Below, piece by piece: positions 49,104-58,984 of a DNA stretch of 64,000 nt. This stretch comes from Methylobacterium sp. CB376 (GTDB lineage Bacteria; Pseudomonadota; Alphaproteobacteria; Rhizobiales; Beijerinckiaceae). A program made the translations under genes and the position numbers. Location: positions 2,728,001 through 2,792,000 of the forward strand of contig NZ_CP121648.1 of the NCBI RefSeq assembly GCF_029714205.1, given 5' to 3'. The stretch's first letter is position 1. Each line of letters starts with the position of its first letter. Below the pieces are notes generated by a model. It was not told the origin of the DNA. It ran no database searches and worked only from the letters and a program-made list of their open reading frames with translations.

Positions 49104-49520
49104 TTAAGAGGGAGACGCCTTCGGAACGGCCCAATCGCGCTGAGCGTCGAGAGCCCGGCGCACGCCCTCCGGATCGCGGGCGATCACCGTCAGGTAGGCG
49201 CGGGAGGGCTGATCCGGGACCGTGCGCCCCTGCTCCCAGTCGCGCAGGGTGCCGAGCGGGATCTGGTAGCGCGCAGCGAATTCCTCCTGCGTGAGGCCGA
49301 GGGCGCGGCGCAGGGTTCGGATCCGCGGGATCCGCCGTGCGGTCGCCAGGTCGCCGGGCGACCTCGGCCGGGCGTCCGGATCGGCGGCGGCGGCGGCGAC
49401 GTCCTCCTCGGTCATCGGGCGCATGGGCGCCTGCCCGAAGGCGATCTCGCTCCCGTCAGGGTAACCCCGGACGATCGTCCCGTCAGGACGAATTCTCGCG
49501 GAAAGAGTGGTCTTGCTCAT
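49104..49520 (-). CDS. HTH antitoxin-like regulator (partner of BrnT remnant)
   Basis: A 138-aa protein whose C-terminal half has an XRE HTH (IRTLRRALGLTQEEFAARYQ, IPLGTLRDWEQGRTVPDQ). The first 60 residues form a linker with DGSEIAFGQAPMRPMTEED. Its start overlaps the 3' end of the BrnT-like frame by 38 bp on the same strand, the arrangement of a BrnTA-type or related toxin-antitoxin pair in which the HTH protein is the antitoxin and autorepressor. Its partner is frameshifted. Confidence 0.85.
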   Translation of the reverse strand: MSKTTLSARIRPDGTIVRGYPDGSEIAFGQAPMRPMTEEDVAAAAADPDARPRSPGDLATARRIPRIRTLRRALGLTQEEFAARYQIPLGTLRDWEQGRTVPDQPSRAYLTVIARDPEGVRRALDAQRDWAVPKASPS

Positions 49521-49766
49521 GACGCTCCGCTCGCCGGGCCGAGATCAAGCGGATCGCCTCGCCCCGCTCGGTGTAAGTCACGTGAATGACGACGCCGTCG
49601 CAGACGCCGAGGAGAGTGATCCGCTCTTCGCCGCATTCGGCCCGGTCGTCGATCCACTCCACCGCGAAGGGATCGCGAAACGCGCTGACCGCCGCCTCGA
49701 AAGCGATGCCGTGCCGACGCAGGTTGAGGCCGCCTTGCGCGGATCCCACTCGAAGCGGATCGTCAT
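49483..49766 (-). pseudogene. BrnT-family toxin, frameshifted
   Basis: The gene starts at ATG 49766 with MTIRFEWDPRKAAS, the classic BrnT start, but that frame then leaves the family. The neighbouring frame carries the rest: NLRRHGIAFEAAVSAFRDP, ITLLGVCDGVVIHVTYTERG and IRLISARRAERHE. Between the two the DNA reads GCCTCAACCTGCG; one extra A would restore the expected AASNLRRHGI join and a 94-aa protein. A one-base deletion has therefore probably inactivated this ribonuclease-type toxin. Confidence 0.85.
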
Positions 49767-49836
49767 GAATGTACGGATTCTCCGTACGGGACTCAAGTGC
49801 CGCTAGGGTAGCATGGCGGCGAGAGGGAGACGCATC

Positions 49837-50727
49837 GTGACCTCGATCGCATTCCTGGGCCTCGGCAACATGGGCGGGCCGATGGCCGCCAACCTCGTGA
49901 GGGCGGGGCACGCCGTCACCGGCTACGACCTCGCGCCGCCCGCCCGCGAGGCGGCGCGCGCGGAGGGCGTCGCCATCGCCGAATCCGCCGTCGCCGCGGC
50001 GGCCGAGGCCGAGATCGTGGTCACGATGCTGCCGGCCGGCCGGCACGTGCTCGGCCTCCTCGACGAGATCCTGCCCCGGGTGCCGGCCGGGGCCCTCCTG
50101 ATCGACTGCTCGACCATCGACGTGGAGAGCGCCCGGGCCGCCCATGCCAGGGCGGCGGAGCGCGGCCTCGCCAGCCTCGACGCGCCGGTCTCCGGCGGGG
50201 TCGGCGGCGCCAGGGCCGGCACCCTCACCTTCATGGCCGGCGGGGCGCCCGAGGCCTTCGCCCGCGCCGAGCCGGTCCTCGCCCGGATGGGCCGGCGGAT
50301 CGTGCATTGCGGCGAGGCCGGGGCCGGCCAGGCGGCCAAGATCTGCAACAACATGATCCTCGGCATCTCGATGATCGGCGTCGCCGAGGCCTTCGTGCTC
50401 GCCGAGAAGCTCGGCCTCTCGCACCAGGCGCTGTTCGACGTCGCCTCGACCTCCTCGGGGCAGTGCTGGTCGCTGACGAGCTACTGCCCGGTGCCGGGAC
50501 CGGTCCCGGCCTCGCCGGCCAACAACGCGTACCGGCCGGGCTTCGCCGCCGCGCTGATGCTCAAGGACCTCCGCCTGTCGCAGGAGGCGGCCGCCTCGAC
50601 CGGGGCCGCCACGCCGCTCGGTGCCCGGGCGGAGGCGCTCTACGCCGCCTTCGAGGCGGCCGGGGAGGGGGGGACCGACTTTTCCGGCATCATCCGCCAC
50701 CTGCGGGCGCTCACCCGCGAGGCCTGA
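49837..50727 (+). CDS. mmsB: 3-hydroxyisobutyrate dehydrogenase
   Basis: This 296-aa NAD-dependent enzyme oxidises 3-hydroxyisobutyrate to methylmalonate semialdehyde, the MmsA substrate. The Rossmann start FLGLGNMGGPMAANLVRAGH, LIDCSTIDVESARAAH, DAPVSGGVGGARAGTLTFM and the catalytic AGQAAKICNNMILG (Lys near 168) are all present. GTG 49837 has GAGAGGGAGA upstream; ATG 49813 is an alternative. The toxin-antitoxin remnant separates it from the acyl-CoA dehydrogenase. Confidence 0.94.
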   Translation: MTSIAFLGLGNMGGPMAANLVRAGHAVTGYDLAPPAREAARAEGVAIAESAVAAAAEAEIVVTMLPAGRHVLGLLDEILPRVPAGALLIDCSTIDVESARAAHARAAERGLASLDAPVSGGVGGARAGTLTFMAGGAPEAFARAEPVLARMGRRIVHCGEAGAGQAAKICNNMILGISMIGVAEAFVLAEKLGLSHQALFDVASTSSGQCWSLTSYCPVPGPVPASPANNAYRPGFAAALMLKDLRLSQEAAASTGAATPLGARAEALYAAFEAAGEGGTDFSGIIRHLRALTREA

Positions 50728-50855
50728 GGCGGCCGAATCCTTCCCCGGCCACGCTTGTGTGGAGGGGGCGGGCCGTGAGATGAGCCCGGCTTCGGCACCG
50801 GCGCCGCGCAGGAGCGCGGGCCGGCGAGGCCCGGTTCAGTCTTCGGTCGCGACCC

Positions 50856-52616
50856 ATGAACATCTTCGCCGCCTTCGAGGAGCGCATCGGCGAGGCGCTC
50901 GCCACCCTCACACGCGCCGGGCAGCTGCCCGAGGGGCTCGACCTCGGCCGCGTCGTGGTCGAGCCGCCGCGCGACCCCGGCCACGGCGACCTCGCGACCA
51001 ACGCCGCCCTGGTCCTCGCCAAGGAGGCCCGCACCAACCCCAAGGCCCTGGCCGAGCTCCTCGCGGCCGAGCTGCGGCAGGATCCGCGCGTCACCGAGGC
51101 GAGCGTCGCCGGGCCGGGCTTCCTGAACCTGCGGCTCGCGCCCGAGGTCTTCGCCGAGGTCGTGCGCGCGGCGCTCGCCTCCGGCGAGGCGTTCGGCCGC
51201 GGGGCGCGGCGGCCGGGCCTCGTGAACGTCGAGTACGTGTCGGCGAACCCGACCGGGCCGATGCATGTCGGCCACGGCCGCGGCGCCGTCTTCGGCGACG
51301 CGCTGGCCAATCTCCTCGCCGCGTCCGGCCGGGAGGTGGTGCGCGAGTACTACATCAACGATGCGGGGGCGCAGGTCGACGTGCTCGCCCGCTCCGCCTA
51401 CCTGCGCTACCGGGAAGCCCTCGGCGATGCGATCGGCGCGATCCCCGAGGGGCTCTACCCGGGCGATTACCTCAAGCCCGTGGGGCGGCGCCTGGCCGAG
51501 ACCCACGGCCGCGCTCTCCTGCGCGAGCCCGAATCGGCCTGGCTGCCCGTGGTGCGGGACTTCGCCATCGCCGCCATGATGGACCTGATCCGCGACGACC
51601 TCGCCGCGCTCGGCATCCGGCACGACGTGTTCTTCTCCGAGCGCACCCTGCAGGGCGGCGGCGATGGCGGCGCGGTCGGGGCGCTGATCGCGGAATTGCG
51701 CGAGAAGGGGCTCGTCTACGTGGGGCGCCTGCCGCCGCCGAAGGGCCAGCTGCCGGAGGATTGGGAGGACCGCGACCAGACCCTGTTCCGCTCCACCGCC
51801 TTCGGCGACGACATCGACCGGCCGCTGCTCAAGTCGGACGGCACCTACACCTACTTCGCCTCCGACATCGCCTACCACGCCTCGAAAGTGGCGCGGGGCG
51901 CGACCGACCTCATCGACGTGCTCGGCGCCGATCACGGCGGCTACGTCAAGCGGATGCAGGCGGCGGTGCGGGCGGTCTCGGACGGGCGCGCCAGCCTCGA
52001 CGTGAAGCTCTGCCAGCTCGTGCGCCTGCTGCGCGGCGGCGAGCCGGTCAAGATGTCCAAGCGCGCGGGCGAGTTCGTGACCCTGCGGGAGGTCATCGAC
52101 GAGGTCGGCCGCGACCCGGTCCGCTTCATGATGCTCTACCGCAAGAACGACGCGACCCTCGATTTCGACCTCGCCAAAGTGGTCGAGCAGTCGAAGGACA
52201 ACCCCGTCTTCTACGTGCAGTACGCCCATGCCCGCACGGCCTCGGTGTTCCGGCAGGCCCGCGAGGCCTTCCCGGGGGAGGACCTGTCGCCGCAGGCCCT
52301 GGCGGGGGCGGACCTCTCGCTGTTACGTGATTCGGGGGAGGCCGACATCATGCGCCTCGTCGCGCAATATCCGCGGGTGATCGAGGCGGCGGGGAGCGCC
52401 CACGAGCCGCACCGGCTGGCCTTCTACCTCTACGAGCTGGCCAGCGCCTTCCATAGTTTCTGGAACAAGGGCAAAGACTTGCCGCAATTACGATTTGTTA
52501 ATCAGACCGATCGAAAGTCCACGCTGTCGAGGCTGGCCCTCGTCGCGGCACTGCGGGGCGTCCTCGCCTCCGGCCTCGGGATCCTCGGCGTCACCGCGCC
52601 CGACGAGATGCGGTGA
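50856..52616 (+). CDS. argS: Arginyl-tRNA synthetase
   Basis: This 586-aa class I synthetase has the HIGH signature as [20 protein letters not shown] near residues 128-147, a KMSK-type loop [16 protein letters not shown] near 399-414, the [14 protein letters not shown] segment and the DALR anticodon-binding C-terminus. It begins the classic argS-SPOR-nagZ-scpAB-tat order of Rhizobiales. Confidence 0.96.
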   Translation: MNIFAAFEERIGEALATLTRAGQLPEGLDLGRVVVEPPRDPGHGDLATNAALVLAKEARTNPKALAELLAAELRQDPRVTEASVAGPGFLNLRLAPEVFAEVVRAALASGEAFGRGARRPGLVNVEYVSANPTGPMHVGHGRGAVFGDALANLLAASGREVVREYYINDAGAQVDVLARSAYLRYREALGDAIGAIPEGLYPGDYLKPVGRRLAETHGRALLREPESAWLPVVRDFAIAAMMDLIRDDLAALGIRHDVFFSERTLQGGGDGGAVGALIAELREKGLVYVGRLPPPKGQLPEDWEDRDQTLFRSTAFGDDIDRPLLKSDGTYTYFASDIAYHASKVARGATDLIDVLGADHGGYVKRMQAAVRAVSDGRASLDVKLCQLVRLLRGGEPVKMSKRAGEFVTLREVIDEVGRDPVRFMMLYRKNDATLDFDLAKVVEQSKDNPVFYVQYAHARTASVFRQAREAFPGEDLSPQALAGADLSLLRDSGEADIMRLVAQYPRVIEAAGSAHEPHRLAFYLYELASAFHSFWNKGKDLPQLRFVNQTDRKSTLSRLALVAALRGVLASGLGILGVTAPDEMR

Positions 52617-52757
52617 GGGCGAGGCCCCGCGCGACGCGCCGGCCCCGACAGCGTGGGACGGCCGCTTCCTCGATCGGGCGGCGGCCTCCCGGCGGCGCCG
52701 CGCCGGGATCGGGCCATCGCGGTGAGGTGAGGCAGGCGTGAACAGGATGGGGCTGCC

Positions 52758-54149
52758 ATGACGATCAACGCTTCCCGGATCCCCGTCGATTACGACGGGT
52801 TCGAGCCGGACCGGCAGCAGCCCGAGGAGCCCCGCGCGCCGGCCCAGGGGCAAGTCCAGGGCCACGCCCCGGGCCAGCCCCGCGAGGGCGGCCGCATCGA
52901 TCCGCTGGCCGAGCTCGCCCGCATCGTCGGGCAGGACGATCCCTTCCGCGCGCTGCTCGCCGCCAAGGACACGCTGCGTGCGGGCCCCGCCGAGGCGGCG
53001 GGCGGACGGATCGAGCCGCAGCTGCCGAATTACGGCGGCGAACCGCCGGAGCCCGCCCGCGGCCCGTCGCTCGCCGCCTTCAACCAGTATCTCTCGGCCG
53101 TGCAGCGCGAGCCGGACCCGGAGCCCGCGCCCCTGCCCGAAGCTGCGCCGCAGGACGCGGCCGAGGAGCCGCTGCCGGAAGCGCCGCGCGGGCGGCGGCG
53201 GCTCGCCCTCGTCGGCACGGCCCTCGGCGTCGTGGCGGTGGCGGTGGGCGGCGCCCTGACCTGGAAGGCCCTCCACCCGAATCGCGGCTCGGGCGCGCCG
53301 ATCGTCGTGATGGCCGACAAGGCCCCGCTCAAGATCGCGCCCGAGAATGCCGGCGGCGTCGAGATCCCGGACCAGAACAAGCAGATCTACGAGCGCAACG
53401 CCAAGGACGGTCAGATCAAGATCGTCAACCGCGAGGAGCAGCCCCTCGACGTCCGGCAGGCGGCCAAGGCCCTGACCAGCGAGGCCTCCACGGCCGGCAC
53501 GCCGGTTCCCGCCCCGGGCGCGCCCGTCAACATGCTCACCGAATCGCTGGGCGAGCCGCGCCGGGTGCGCACCGTGACCGTGCGGCCCGAGCCGCCGCCC
53601 TTCGAGGCCCAGCGCGCCGCCCAGGCCGGCACGCAGGGCGGCGCCCCGGCGCCGCGGGCCGAGGCCACGCCGGTCCCCACCATGACGCTGCCCGAGCCGG
53701 TGCCGGCCAACGCGACGCCTCGAAGCGCGACGCGCGGGATCCCGGCCGCGACGACGCCGGCGCCCGCCGAACCCCGGGCGGCCGAGACCGTGGCCTCGAC
53801 CACGGTCGCGCCGCCGAAGCCCAAGCCGCCGAAGCCGGCGCCGCAGCAGGTCGCTTCGGCCGAGCCGCCCGCGCCGAAGCCCGCGGTCGACACCCAGGCC
53901 CCGGTCGGCGGCTTCTCGGTGCAGCTCTCGGTGCGGGCCACCGAGAAGGAGGCGCGGACCGCCTTCACCCAGGCCCAGGAGCGCTACGCCTCCGAGCTGA
54001 GCGGCCAGTCCCCGCTGATCCGGCAGGCCGAGGTGAACGGCAAGACGATCTACCGGGTCCGCGTCGGGCCGATGTCGAAGGAGAGCGCCACCGGCCTCTG
54101 CACCCGGCTGCAGGCGGCGGGCAGCGCCTGCTTCGTGGCGAAGAACTGA
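52758..54149 (+). CDS. SPOR domain protein, membrane anchored
   Basis: A 463-aa protein with a long acidic Pro-rich cytoplasmic N-terminus, one membrane helix at about residues 150-170 (LALVGTALGVVAVAVGGAL), an extended Pro/Ala-rich periplasmic linker with many PKPPKP-type stretches, and a C-terminal SPOR domain from about 385 (FSVQLSVRATEKEARTAFTQ, YRVRVGPMSKESATGLCTRL). SPOR domains bind denuded glycan at division sites, so a role at the septum is likely. Confidence 0.9.
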   Translation: MTINASRIPVDYDGFEPDRQQPEEPRAPAQGQVQGHAPGQPREGGRIDPLAELARIVGQDDPFRALLAAKDTLRAGPAEAAGGRIEPQLPNYGGEPPEPARGPSLAAFNQYLSAVQREPDPEPAPLPEAAPQDAAEEPLPEAPRGRRRLALVGTALGVVAVAVGGALTWKALHPNRGSGAPIVVMADKAPLKIAPENAGGVEIPDQNKQIYERNAKDGQIKIVNREEQPLDVRQAAKALTSEASTAGTPVPAPGAPVNMLTESLGEPRRVRTVTVRPEPPPFEAQRAAQAGTQGGAPAPRAEATPVPTMTLPEPVPANATPRSATRGIPAATTPAPAEPRAAETVASTTVAPPKPKPPKPAPQQVASAEPPAPKPAVDTQAPVGGFSVQLSVRATEKEARTAFTQAQERYASELSGQSPLIRQAEVNGKTIYRVRVGPMSKESATGLCTRLQAAGSACFVAKN

Positions 54150-54454
54150 TGCGGGACCGGATCACGCGCCTGCGCGGCGCCTGAGCGACGCCGACAGCCG
54201 CATTGCCGAAATGGGAGATGGCGACGCCATCGACCGGATGGCGGATGAGGCAAGGAATCCCCCGGCGGCGCGGCCGCGCCGCCGGACCCTCGCCGCCCCG
54301 CGCGGCGCCCCGCGCGGCGCACCGCGCCGCCGCCGAGCGACCCTGGAAGACGCGGAGCGCCTCGCGCCGCGGTGCCGCGCGTTGGTCGGGGTCGTTCCGC
54401 CATGCCGGCCTGGACGGCGCCCCTGTCTCAGCCCAACGCGGAGAACCGCCCCCG
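54150..54454. repeat. REP-like unit and gene-free interval
   Basis: About 305 bp. A REP-like unit (GCCTGCGCGGCGCCTGAGCG) lies at 54169-54195, matching the 39.3-kb array. The rest to 54454 is low-complexity GC-rich DNA with no credible gene. Confidence 0.55.
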
Positions 54455-55480
54455 ATGACGACCCTCGCCCTGATCCTCGGCTGCGCCGGCCGCACGCTCT
54501 CGGCCGAGGAGGCCGCCTTCTTCCGCGCGGTGCAGCCCTGGGGCTTCATCCTGTTCAAGCGCAACATCGGAACGCCCGAGGAGGTGCGCGCGCTCACCGC
54601 CTCCCTGCGCGACACGGTGGGGCGGGCCGACGCGCCGATCCTGATCGATCAGGAGGGCGGACGGGTGCAGCGCATGGGACCGCCGCATTGGCGGGCCTAT
54701 CCGGCGGCCGCGCGCTTCCTGCAGGCGGGGGGCCCTGAGGAGGGGCCGGCGCTCGCCCGCCTCGGCGCGCGCCTGATGGCGCACGACCTCGCCGGGGTGG
54801 GGATCAGCGTCGATTGCGCCCCCGTCCTCGACGTACCGGTCGCGGGCGCGAACGCGGTCATCGGGGACCGGGCCTACGCCGACGACCCGCGGGAGGTGGC
54901 GGCCTTCGGCCGCGCCGTCGCCGAGGGTCTGATGGCGGGCGGCGTGCTGCCGGTGATCAAGCACGTGCCGGGCCACGGCCGGGCCAATGCCGACAGCCAC
55001 CTCGCGCTGCCGGTGGTGACCGCCCCGCGGGCGGCCCTTGAGGCGCAGGATTTCGCCCCGTTCCGGGCGCTGGCCGACCTGCCTCTCGCCATGTCGGCCC
55101 ACGTCGTCTTCACCGCCCTCGATCCGGAGCAACCGGCCACCACCTCCGCGACGGTGATCCGCGAGGTCGTGCGCGGCGCGCTCGGCTTCGACGGCCTGCT
55201 GATGACCGACGACCTCTCGATGAAAGCCCTGTCCGGGAGTTTCCGCGGCCGCACCGAGGCGGCGTTCCGGGCCGGCATCGACGTGGCGCTCCACTGCAAC
55301 GGCGAGCGGGCCGAGATGGAGGAGGTCGCCGCGGCCGCGCCGGGCCTGGCCGGCGACGCCCTGCGGCGCGCCGAGGCGGCCCTGGCGCGGCGCATCCCGG
55401 CCAATCCCGATTTCGATCCGGCCGAGGCCGCCGCCCGGCTCGAGGCCGGGCTGCGGATGCGCCCGAGCGCCGTGGCCTGA
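54455..55480 (+). CDS. nagZ: Beta-N-acetylhexosaminidase NagZ
   Basis: This 341-aa GH3 glycosidase removes GlcNAc from recycled muropeptides. The signature KHVPGHGRANADSHLALP is at about residues 169-186. IDQEGGRVQRM near 67 and LLMTDDLSMKALSG near 248 (nucleophile Asp) are also seen. ATG 54455 gives the usual MTTLALILGCAGRTLS start. Confidence 0.94.
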   Translation: MTTLALILGCAGRTLSAEEAAFFRAVQPWGFILFKRNIGTPEEVRALTASLRDTVGRADAPILIDQEGGRVQRMGPPHWRAYPAAARFLQAGGPEEGPALARLGARLMAHDLAGVGISVDCAPVLDVPVAGANAVIGDRAYADDPREVAAFGRAVAEGLMAGGVLPVIKHVPGHGRANADSHLALPVVTAPRAALEAQDFAPFRALADLPLAMSAHVVFTALDPEQPATTSATVIREVVRGALGFDGLLMTDDLSMKALSGSFRGRTEAAFRAGIDVALHCNGERAEMEEVAAAAPGLAGDALRRAEAALARRIPANPDFDPAEAAARLEAGLRMRPSAVA

Positions 55481-55489
55481 CCGGCGGCG

Positions 55490-56266
55490 ATGGAGGCGGG
55501 GACCGGCAGCGCCCCGGAGGCCGGAGAGGACCCGACCCTCGTCGTCGACGTCGACGGCTACGAGGGACCCCTCGACCTCCTGCTCGACCTCGCCCGCCGG
55601 CAGAAGGTCGATCTCGGGCGGATCTCGATCCTCGCCCTCACCGAGCAGTACCTCGCCTTCGTCGAGGAGGCGCGCCGGCTGCGCCTCGAACTCGCGGCCG
55701 ATTACCTCGTGATGGCGGCCTGGCTCGCCTACCTGAAATCGCGCCTGCTGCTGCCCGCCCCGCCCCGCGGCCCCGAGCCCAGCGCCGACGCGCTCGCGGG
55801 CGTCCTCGCCCAGCGCCTGCGGCGCCTCGAGGCGGTCCGCGACGCGGCCGGGCGGCTCCTGGCCCTCCCGCAGCTCGGCCGCGACGTGTTCGCGCGCGGG
55901 GAGCGCGAGGCGGCGCCCCGGCCCGCGGGCGGAGCCTTCGCGGCGAGCCTGCACGACCTGCTCGCGGCCTATGCGCGCCAGCGCGCCGCCCGTGCCGGGG
56001 CCAGGGTCTGCCTGAGCCCGCGCCAGGTCTGGTCGCTCCTCGACGCGCGCGAGGCCCTCGAGCGGCTGATCGGTCCCTGCGACGACTGGACCACCCTCGA
56101 TGCCTGCCTGGCCGCCCACCTCGCCGACCCGGCGCGGCGGGCGAGCGTGCGCGCCTCCTCGCTCTCGGCCGCGCTCGAACTGGCCCGCGAGGGACGGATC
56201 ACGCTCCGGCAGGACGCGCCCTTCGCGCCGCTCTGGCTTCGCCCGGCCGCCGGGGAGGGAGGATGA
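55490..56266 (+). CDS. scpA: Segregation and condensation protein A
   Basis: This 258-aa kleisin partners SMC and ScpB. The conserved N-terminal YEGPLDLLLDLARRQKVDL is near residues 24-42, then ILALTEQYLAFVEEARRLRLELAADYLVMAAWLAYLKSRLLLP-type helices and a C-terminal winged-helix region. It begins 9 bp after nagZ and overlaps scpB by 4 bp. Confidence 0.93.
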   Translation: MEAGTGSAPEAGEDPTLVVDVDGYEGPLDLLLDLARRQKVDLGRISILALTEQYLAFVEEARRLRLELAADYLVMAAWLAYLKSRLLLPAPPRGPEPSADALAGVLAQRLRRLEAVRDAAGRLLALPQLGRDVFARGEREAAPRPAGGAFAASLHDLLAAYARQRAARAGARVCLSPRQVWSLLDAREALERLIGPCDDWTTLDACLAAHLADPARRASVRASSLSAALELAREGRITLRQDAPFAPLWLRPAAGEGG

Positions 56267-56919
56267 CCCGCCCGACGCCTGCGCTGCGCCGGCCGGACCC
56301 GGCGCCCGACAGCCACGCCCTGCGCCTCGCCGAGGCGCTGATCTTCGCCGCGGCGCGGCCCCTCGACGAGGCGGCCCTGGCGGCGCGCCTGCCGCCCGGC
56401 ACCGACGTCGCCGCCCTCGTGGCGGAGCTGCGCCGCCTCTACGGGGCGCGCGGCATCAACCTCGTGCGGGTCGCGGGCGGCTACGCCTTCCGCACCGCCC
56501 CCGACCTCGGTCCGGAGCTGCGCGGCGACGCCCCCGAACCGCGCCGGCTCCCGCGGGCCGCCGCCGAGATCCTGGCGATCATCGCCTATCACCAGCCGGT
56601 GACCCGGGCGGAGATCGAGGAGATCCGCGGCGTCTCGACCGCGAAGGGCTCCCTCGACCTGCTGCTCGAGACCGGCTGGGTGCGCCTGCGCGGGCGGCGG
56701 CGCACGCCGGGCCGGCCGGTCACCTACGGCACGACGCCGGCCTTCCTGGAGCAGTTCGGCCTCGAGTCCGTGGCCGACCTGCCGGGGCTCGACGAGATGC
56801 AGGGGCTCGGCCTCCTCGACGCGCGGCTTCCGGCCGGCTTCGCCGTGCCGCTTCCCTCGGACGCGGCGGCCCTGCGCGCCGACGAGGATCCCCTGGCGGA
56901 CGGACCGGAGGAGGGCTGA
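56263..56919 (+). CDS. scpB: Segregation and condensation protein B
   Basis: This 218-aa tandem winged-helix protein shows LRLAEALIFAAARPLDEAAL, GYAFRTAPDL, the hallmark AAAEILAIIAYHQPVTRAEIEEIRGVS-type stretch around residues 100-125 and GRPVTYGTTPAFLEQFGLES. It has an ATGA overlap with scpA. Confidence 0.94.
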   Translation: MTRPTPALRRPDPAPDSHALRLAEALIFAAARPLDEAALAARLPPGTDVAALVAELRRLYGARGINLVRVAGGYAFRTAPDLGPELRGDAPEPRRLPRAAAEILAIIAYHQPVTRAEIEEIRGVSTAKGSLDLLLETGWVRLRGRRRTPGRPVTYGTTPAFLEQFGLESVADLPGLDEMQGLGLLDARLPAGFAVPLPSDAAALRADEDPLADGPEEG

Positions 56920-57042
56920 GCCCCCCGCGGCTGTTGGCTCCGCCGAGAAGCGCTTGTTTTCGCCCCCGGCGGTCCTTAGGTTCCGGCCAGCCTCAAGAGA
57001 CCACGCCGCGCGGGCCGCGTCCGCGCGGTGCAGGAGACAGCC

Positions 57043-57309
57043 ATGGGTGGCGCAAGCATCTGGCACTGGATCGTCGTCGGCGTGATCGTCATGCTGCTGT
57101 TCGGGCGCGGCAAGGTGTCCGAGCTGATGGGCGACGTCGCCAAGGGCATCAAGGCCTTCAAGAAGGGCATGGCGGACGAGGATCAGCCGCAGGCTCCCGT
57201 CGTCGCGGCCCCGCCCGTCACCGCGACCGAGCCCGTCCGCACGCTGCCGCCGCACCCGACGGAGCCGGCGCCGGCCACGCACGCGACGGTGGACCGCAAG
57301 GTCGTCTGA
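57043..57309 (+). CDS. tatA: Sec-independent translocase TatA
   Basis: This 88-aa protein has one N-terminal helix ([16 protein letters not shown]) followed by the amphipathic [20 protein letters not shown] stretch that defines TatA, and a Pro-rich acidic tail. CAGGAGA is 7 nt upstream of ATG 57043. It forms the pore of the twin-arginine export system with the next two genes. A gap of 191 bp separates it from tatB. Confidence 0.94.
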   Translation: MGGASIWHWIVVGVIVMLLFGRGKVSELMGDVAKGIKAFKKGMADEDQPQAPVVAAPPVTATEPVRTLPPHPTEPAPATHATVDRKVV

Positions 57310-57500
57310 GCCGCGGGCCGGCGGCGGCGCGCCGCTTCCCGGGCGCCCGCGCCGCGGGAGCGCCGGAGGGAGCGGGCGGATGAGGCGGGATCGAGGCGAT
57401 CTCCGCACGGGTGTGGCGTCGCGGCCGGAACCGTGCTTGAGAGAGCCCGCCGCGGGGCGCCCGGGACGGGCCGCCGCGCAAGCTGCAGGGCCGTGACGCC

Positions 57501-58022
57501 ATGTTCGATATGAGTTGGGGCGAGGTGATGCTGATCGGCGGCGTCGCGCTGATCGTCATCGGCCCGAAGGACCTGCCCCGCGCGCTGCGCACGGTCGGGC
57601 AGATGACCGCGAAGCTCCGGCGCATGGCCGGCGAGTTCCAGGCCCAGTTCAACGAGGCGATGCGCGAGGCCGAGCTCGACGAGGTGCGGCGCGAGGTCGA
57701 GGGCATCAACCGCTCGGTCTCCTCGGCCTCCGCGCCGTTCAACCCGATCCAGTCGATCCGCAACGAGATCCGCAGCGCCGTCGAGGCGCCGACCCCTCCG
57801 GCTCCGCCGCCGTCGAACGAGGCGCTCGCGGCCGCCACGGCGCAGCTCCAGGCCGAGTCGGCCGCCTCCCCGGCGGCCGAGACCGAGGCCCCGGCGGCCG
57901 AGGCCGAGCCCCCGGCGAGCGAGGCCGAGGCCCCGCTGCCTGAGCGCCGCGCGGCGCCGGAGACGGCGCCGGACGCGCCGCCCCCGCCCTCAAGCCCGCC
58001 CAGCACAGGCCAGAATCCATGA
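57501..58022 (+). CDS. tatB: Sec-independent translocase TatB
   Basis: This 173-aa protein starts MFDMSWGEVMLIGGVALIVI, has the GPKDLPRALRTVGQ motif at residues 21-34, a long charged helix (RMAGEFQAQFNEAMREAELD) and a Pro/Ala/Glu-rich tail. It recognises twin-arginine signals with TatC. ATGA overlap with tatC. Confidence 0.94.
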   Translation: MFDMSWGEVMLIGGVALIVIGPKDLPRALRTVGQMTAKLRRMAGEFQAQFNEAMREAELDEVRREVEGINRSVSSASAPFNPIQSIRNEIRSAVEAPTPPAPPPSNEALAAATAQLQAESAASPAAETEAPAAEAEPPASEAEAPLPERRAAPETAPDAPPPPSSPPSTGQNP

Positions 58023-58810
58023 CCACCGAGGCCGACGAAGCCGAGATCGAGGCCTCGCGCGCACCCCTGCTCGACCACCTGATCGAGCTGCGGGCGAGGC
58101 TGATCAAGTCGCTGCTCGCCTTCGGGGTGATGTTCTTCGTCTGCTTCTTCTTCTCCCAGCACATCTACAACGTGCTTCTCTACCCTTACGTGCAGGTGGT
58201 GGGAGCCGAGAAGGCGCGGCTGATCGCGACCCACTTCCTCGAGCAGGTCTTCACCAACATCAAGCTGAGCGTGTTCGGGGCGGGTTTCCTGGCCTTCCCG
58301 GTGGTGGCGACGCAGATCTACGCCTTCGTGGCGCCGGGCCTGTACCGCAACGAGCGGCGCGCCTTCCTGCCCTACCTGATCGCCACGCCGGTCTTCTTCC
58401 TGCTCGGCGCCCTGGTGGTGTTCTTCGTGGCGATGCCGATCCTGATCCGGTTCTCGGTCAGCCTGCAGCAGATCGGCCAGACGGGCGAGGCCACGATCGA
58501 GCTGCTGCCGAAGGTGGACGAGTACCTGTCGCTGATCATGACGCTGATCTTCGCCTTCGGCATCGCCTTCCAGATGCCGGTGATCCTGACCCTCCTGGGC
58601 CAGATCGGGCTGATCGACTCGAAGTTCCTGGCCGAGCGGCGGCGCTACGCGATCGTGCTGGTCTTCGTGGCGGCGGCGGTGCTGACGCCGCCCGACGTGA
58701 TCAGCCAGCTCTCTCTCGCGGTGCCGATGCTGCTGCTCTACGAGGCCTCGGTGTGGTCGGTGCGCGTGATGGAGCGGCGGCGCGCCCGCGAGGAGGCGGC
58801 GGTGGAGTGA
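58019..58810 (+). CDS. tatC: Sec-independent translocase TatC
   Basis: This 263-aa polytopic protein has six membrane helices. Conserved stretches include LLDHLIELRARLIKSLLAFG at the N-terminus, PYVQVV, APGLYRNERRAFLPYLIATP near 115-134 and FGIAFQMPVILTLLGQIGL near 180. It binds Tat signal peptides. The stop abuts a hairpin repeat. Confidence 0.95.
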   Translation: MTTEADEAEIEASRAPLLDHLIELRARLIKSLLAFGVMFFVCFFFSQHIYNVLLYPYVQVVGAEKARLIATHFLEQVFTNIKLSVFGAGFLAFPVVATQIYAFVAPGLYRNERRAFLPYLIATPVFFLLGALVVFFVAMPILIRFSVSLQQIGQTGEATIELLPKVDEYLSLIMTLIFAFGIAFQMPVILTLLGQIGLIDSKFLAERRRYAIVLVFVAAAVLTPPDVISQLSLAVPMLLLYEASVWSVRVMERRRAREEAAVE

Positions 58811-58925
58811 TCCGCTGTCCGGACGATCACGTCCGGAGAGCGGATGACGAGCCCGCGCGGCCGTGAGCGACGCCGGCATCCCGCGTTGCGACGCGATCCG
58901 TCGGATGTCGTATGACGGGGCCCCT
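58811..58925. repeat. Hairpin plus REP-like unit after tatC
   Basis: A stem-loop with 14-bp arms (58811-58824 and 58831-58844, one mismatch, GATCAC loop) directly follows the tatC stop and could act as a terminator. A REP-like unit (GCCCGCGCGGCCGTGAGCGA) begins near 58851. Both parts match those at 39.26-39.5 kb. Confidence 0.7.
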
Positions 58926-58984
58926 CGAGGGCCGTCCGGCTCACTCCCTGGAGGGATCGCCGGCCGCGCCCGGGCGCCGGCGGC

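Noticed and set aside
49728..49740. Programmed frameshift in the BrnT-type gene.
   Set aside because: No slippery heptamer or following stem-loop is seen at the break; a one-base deletion explains the data better.
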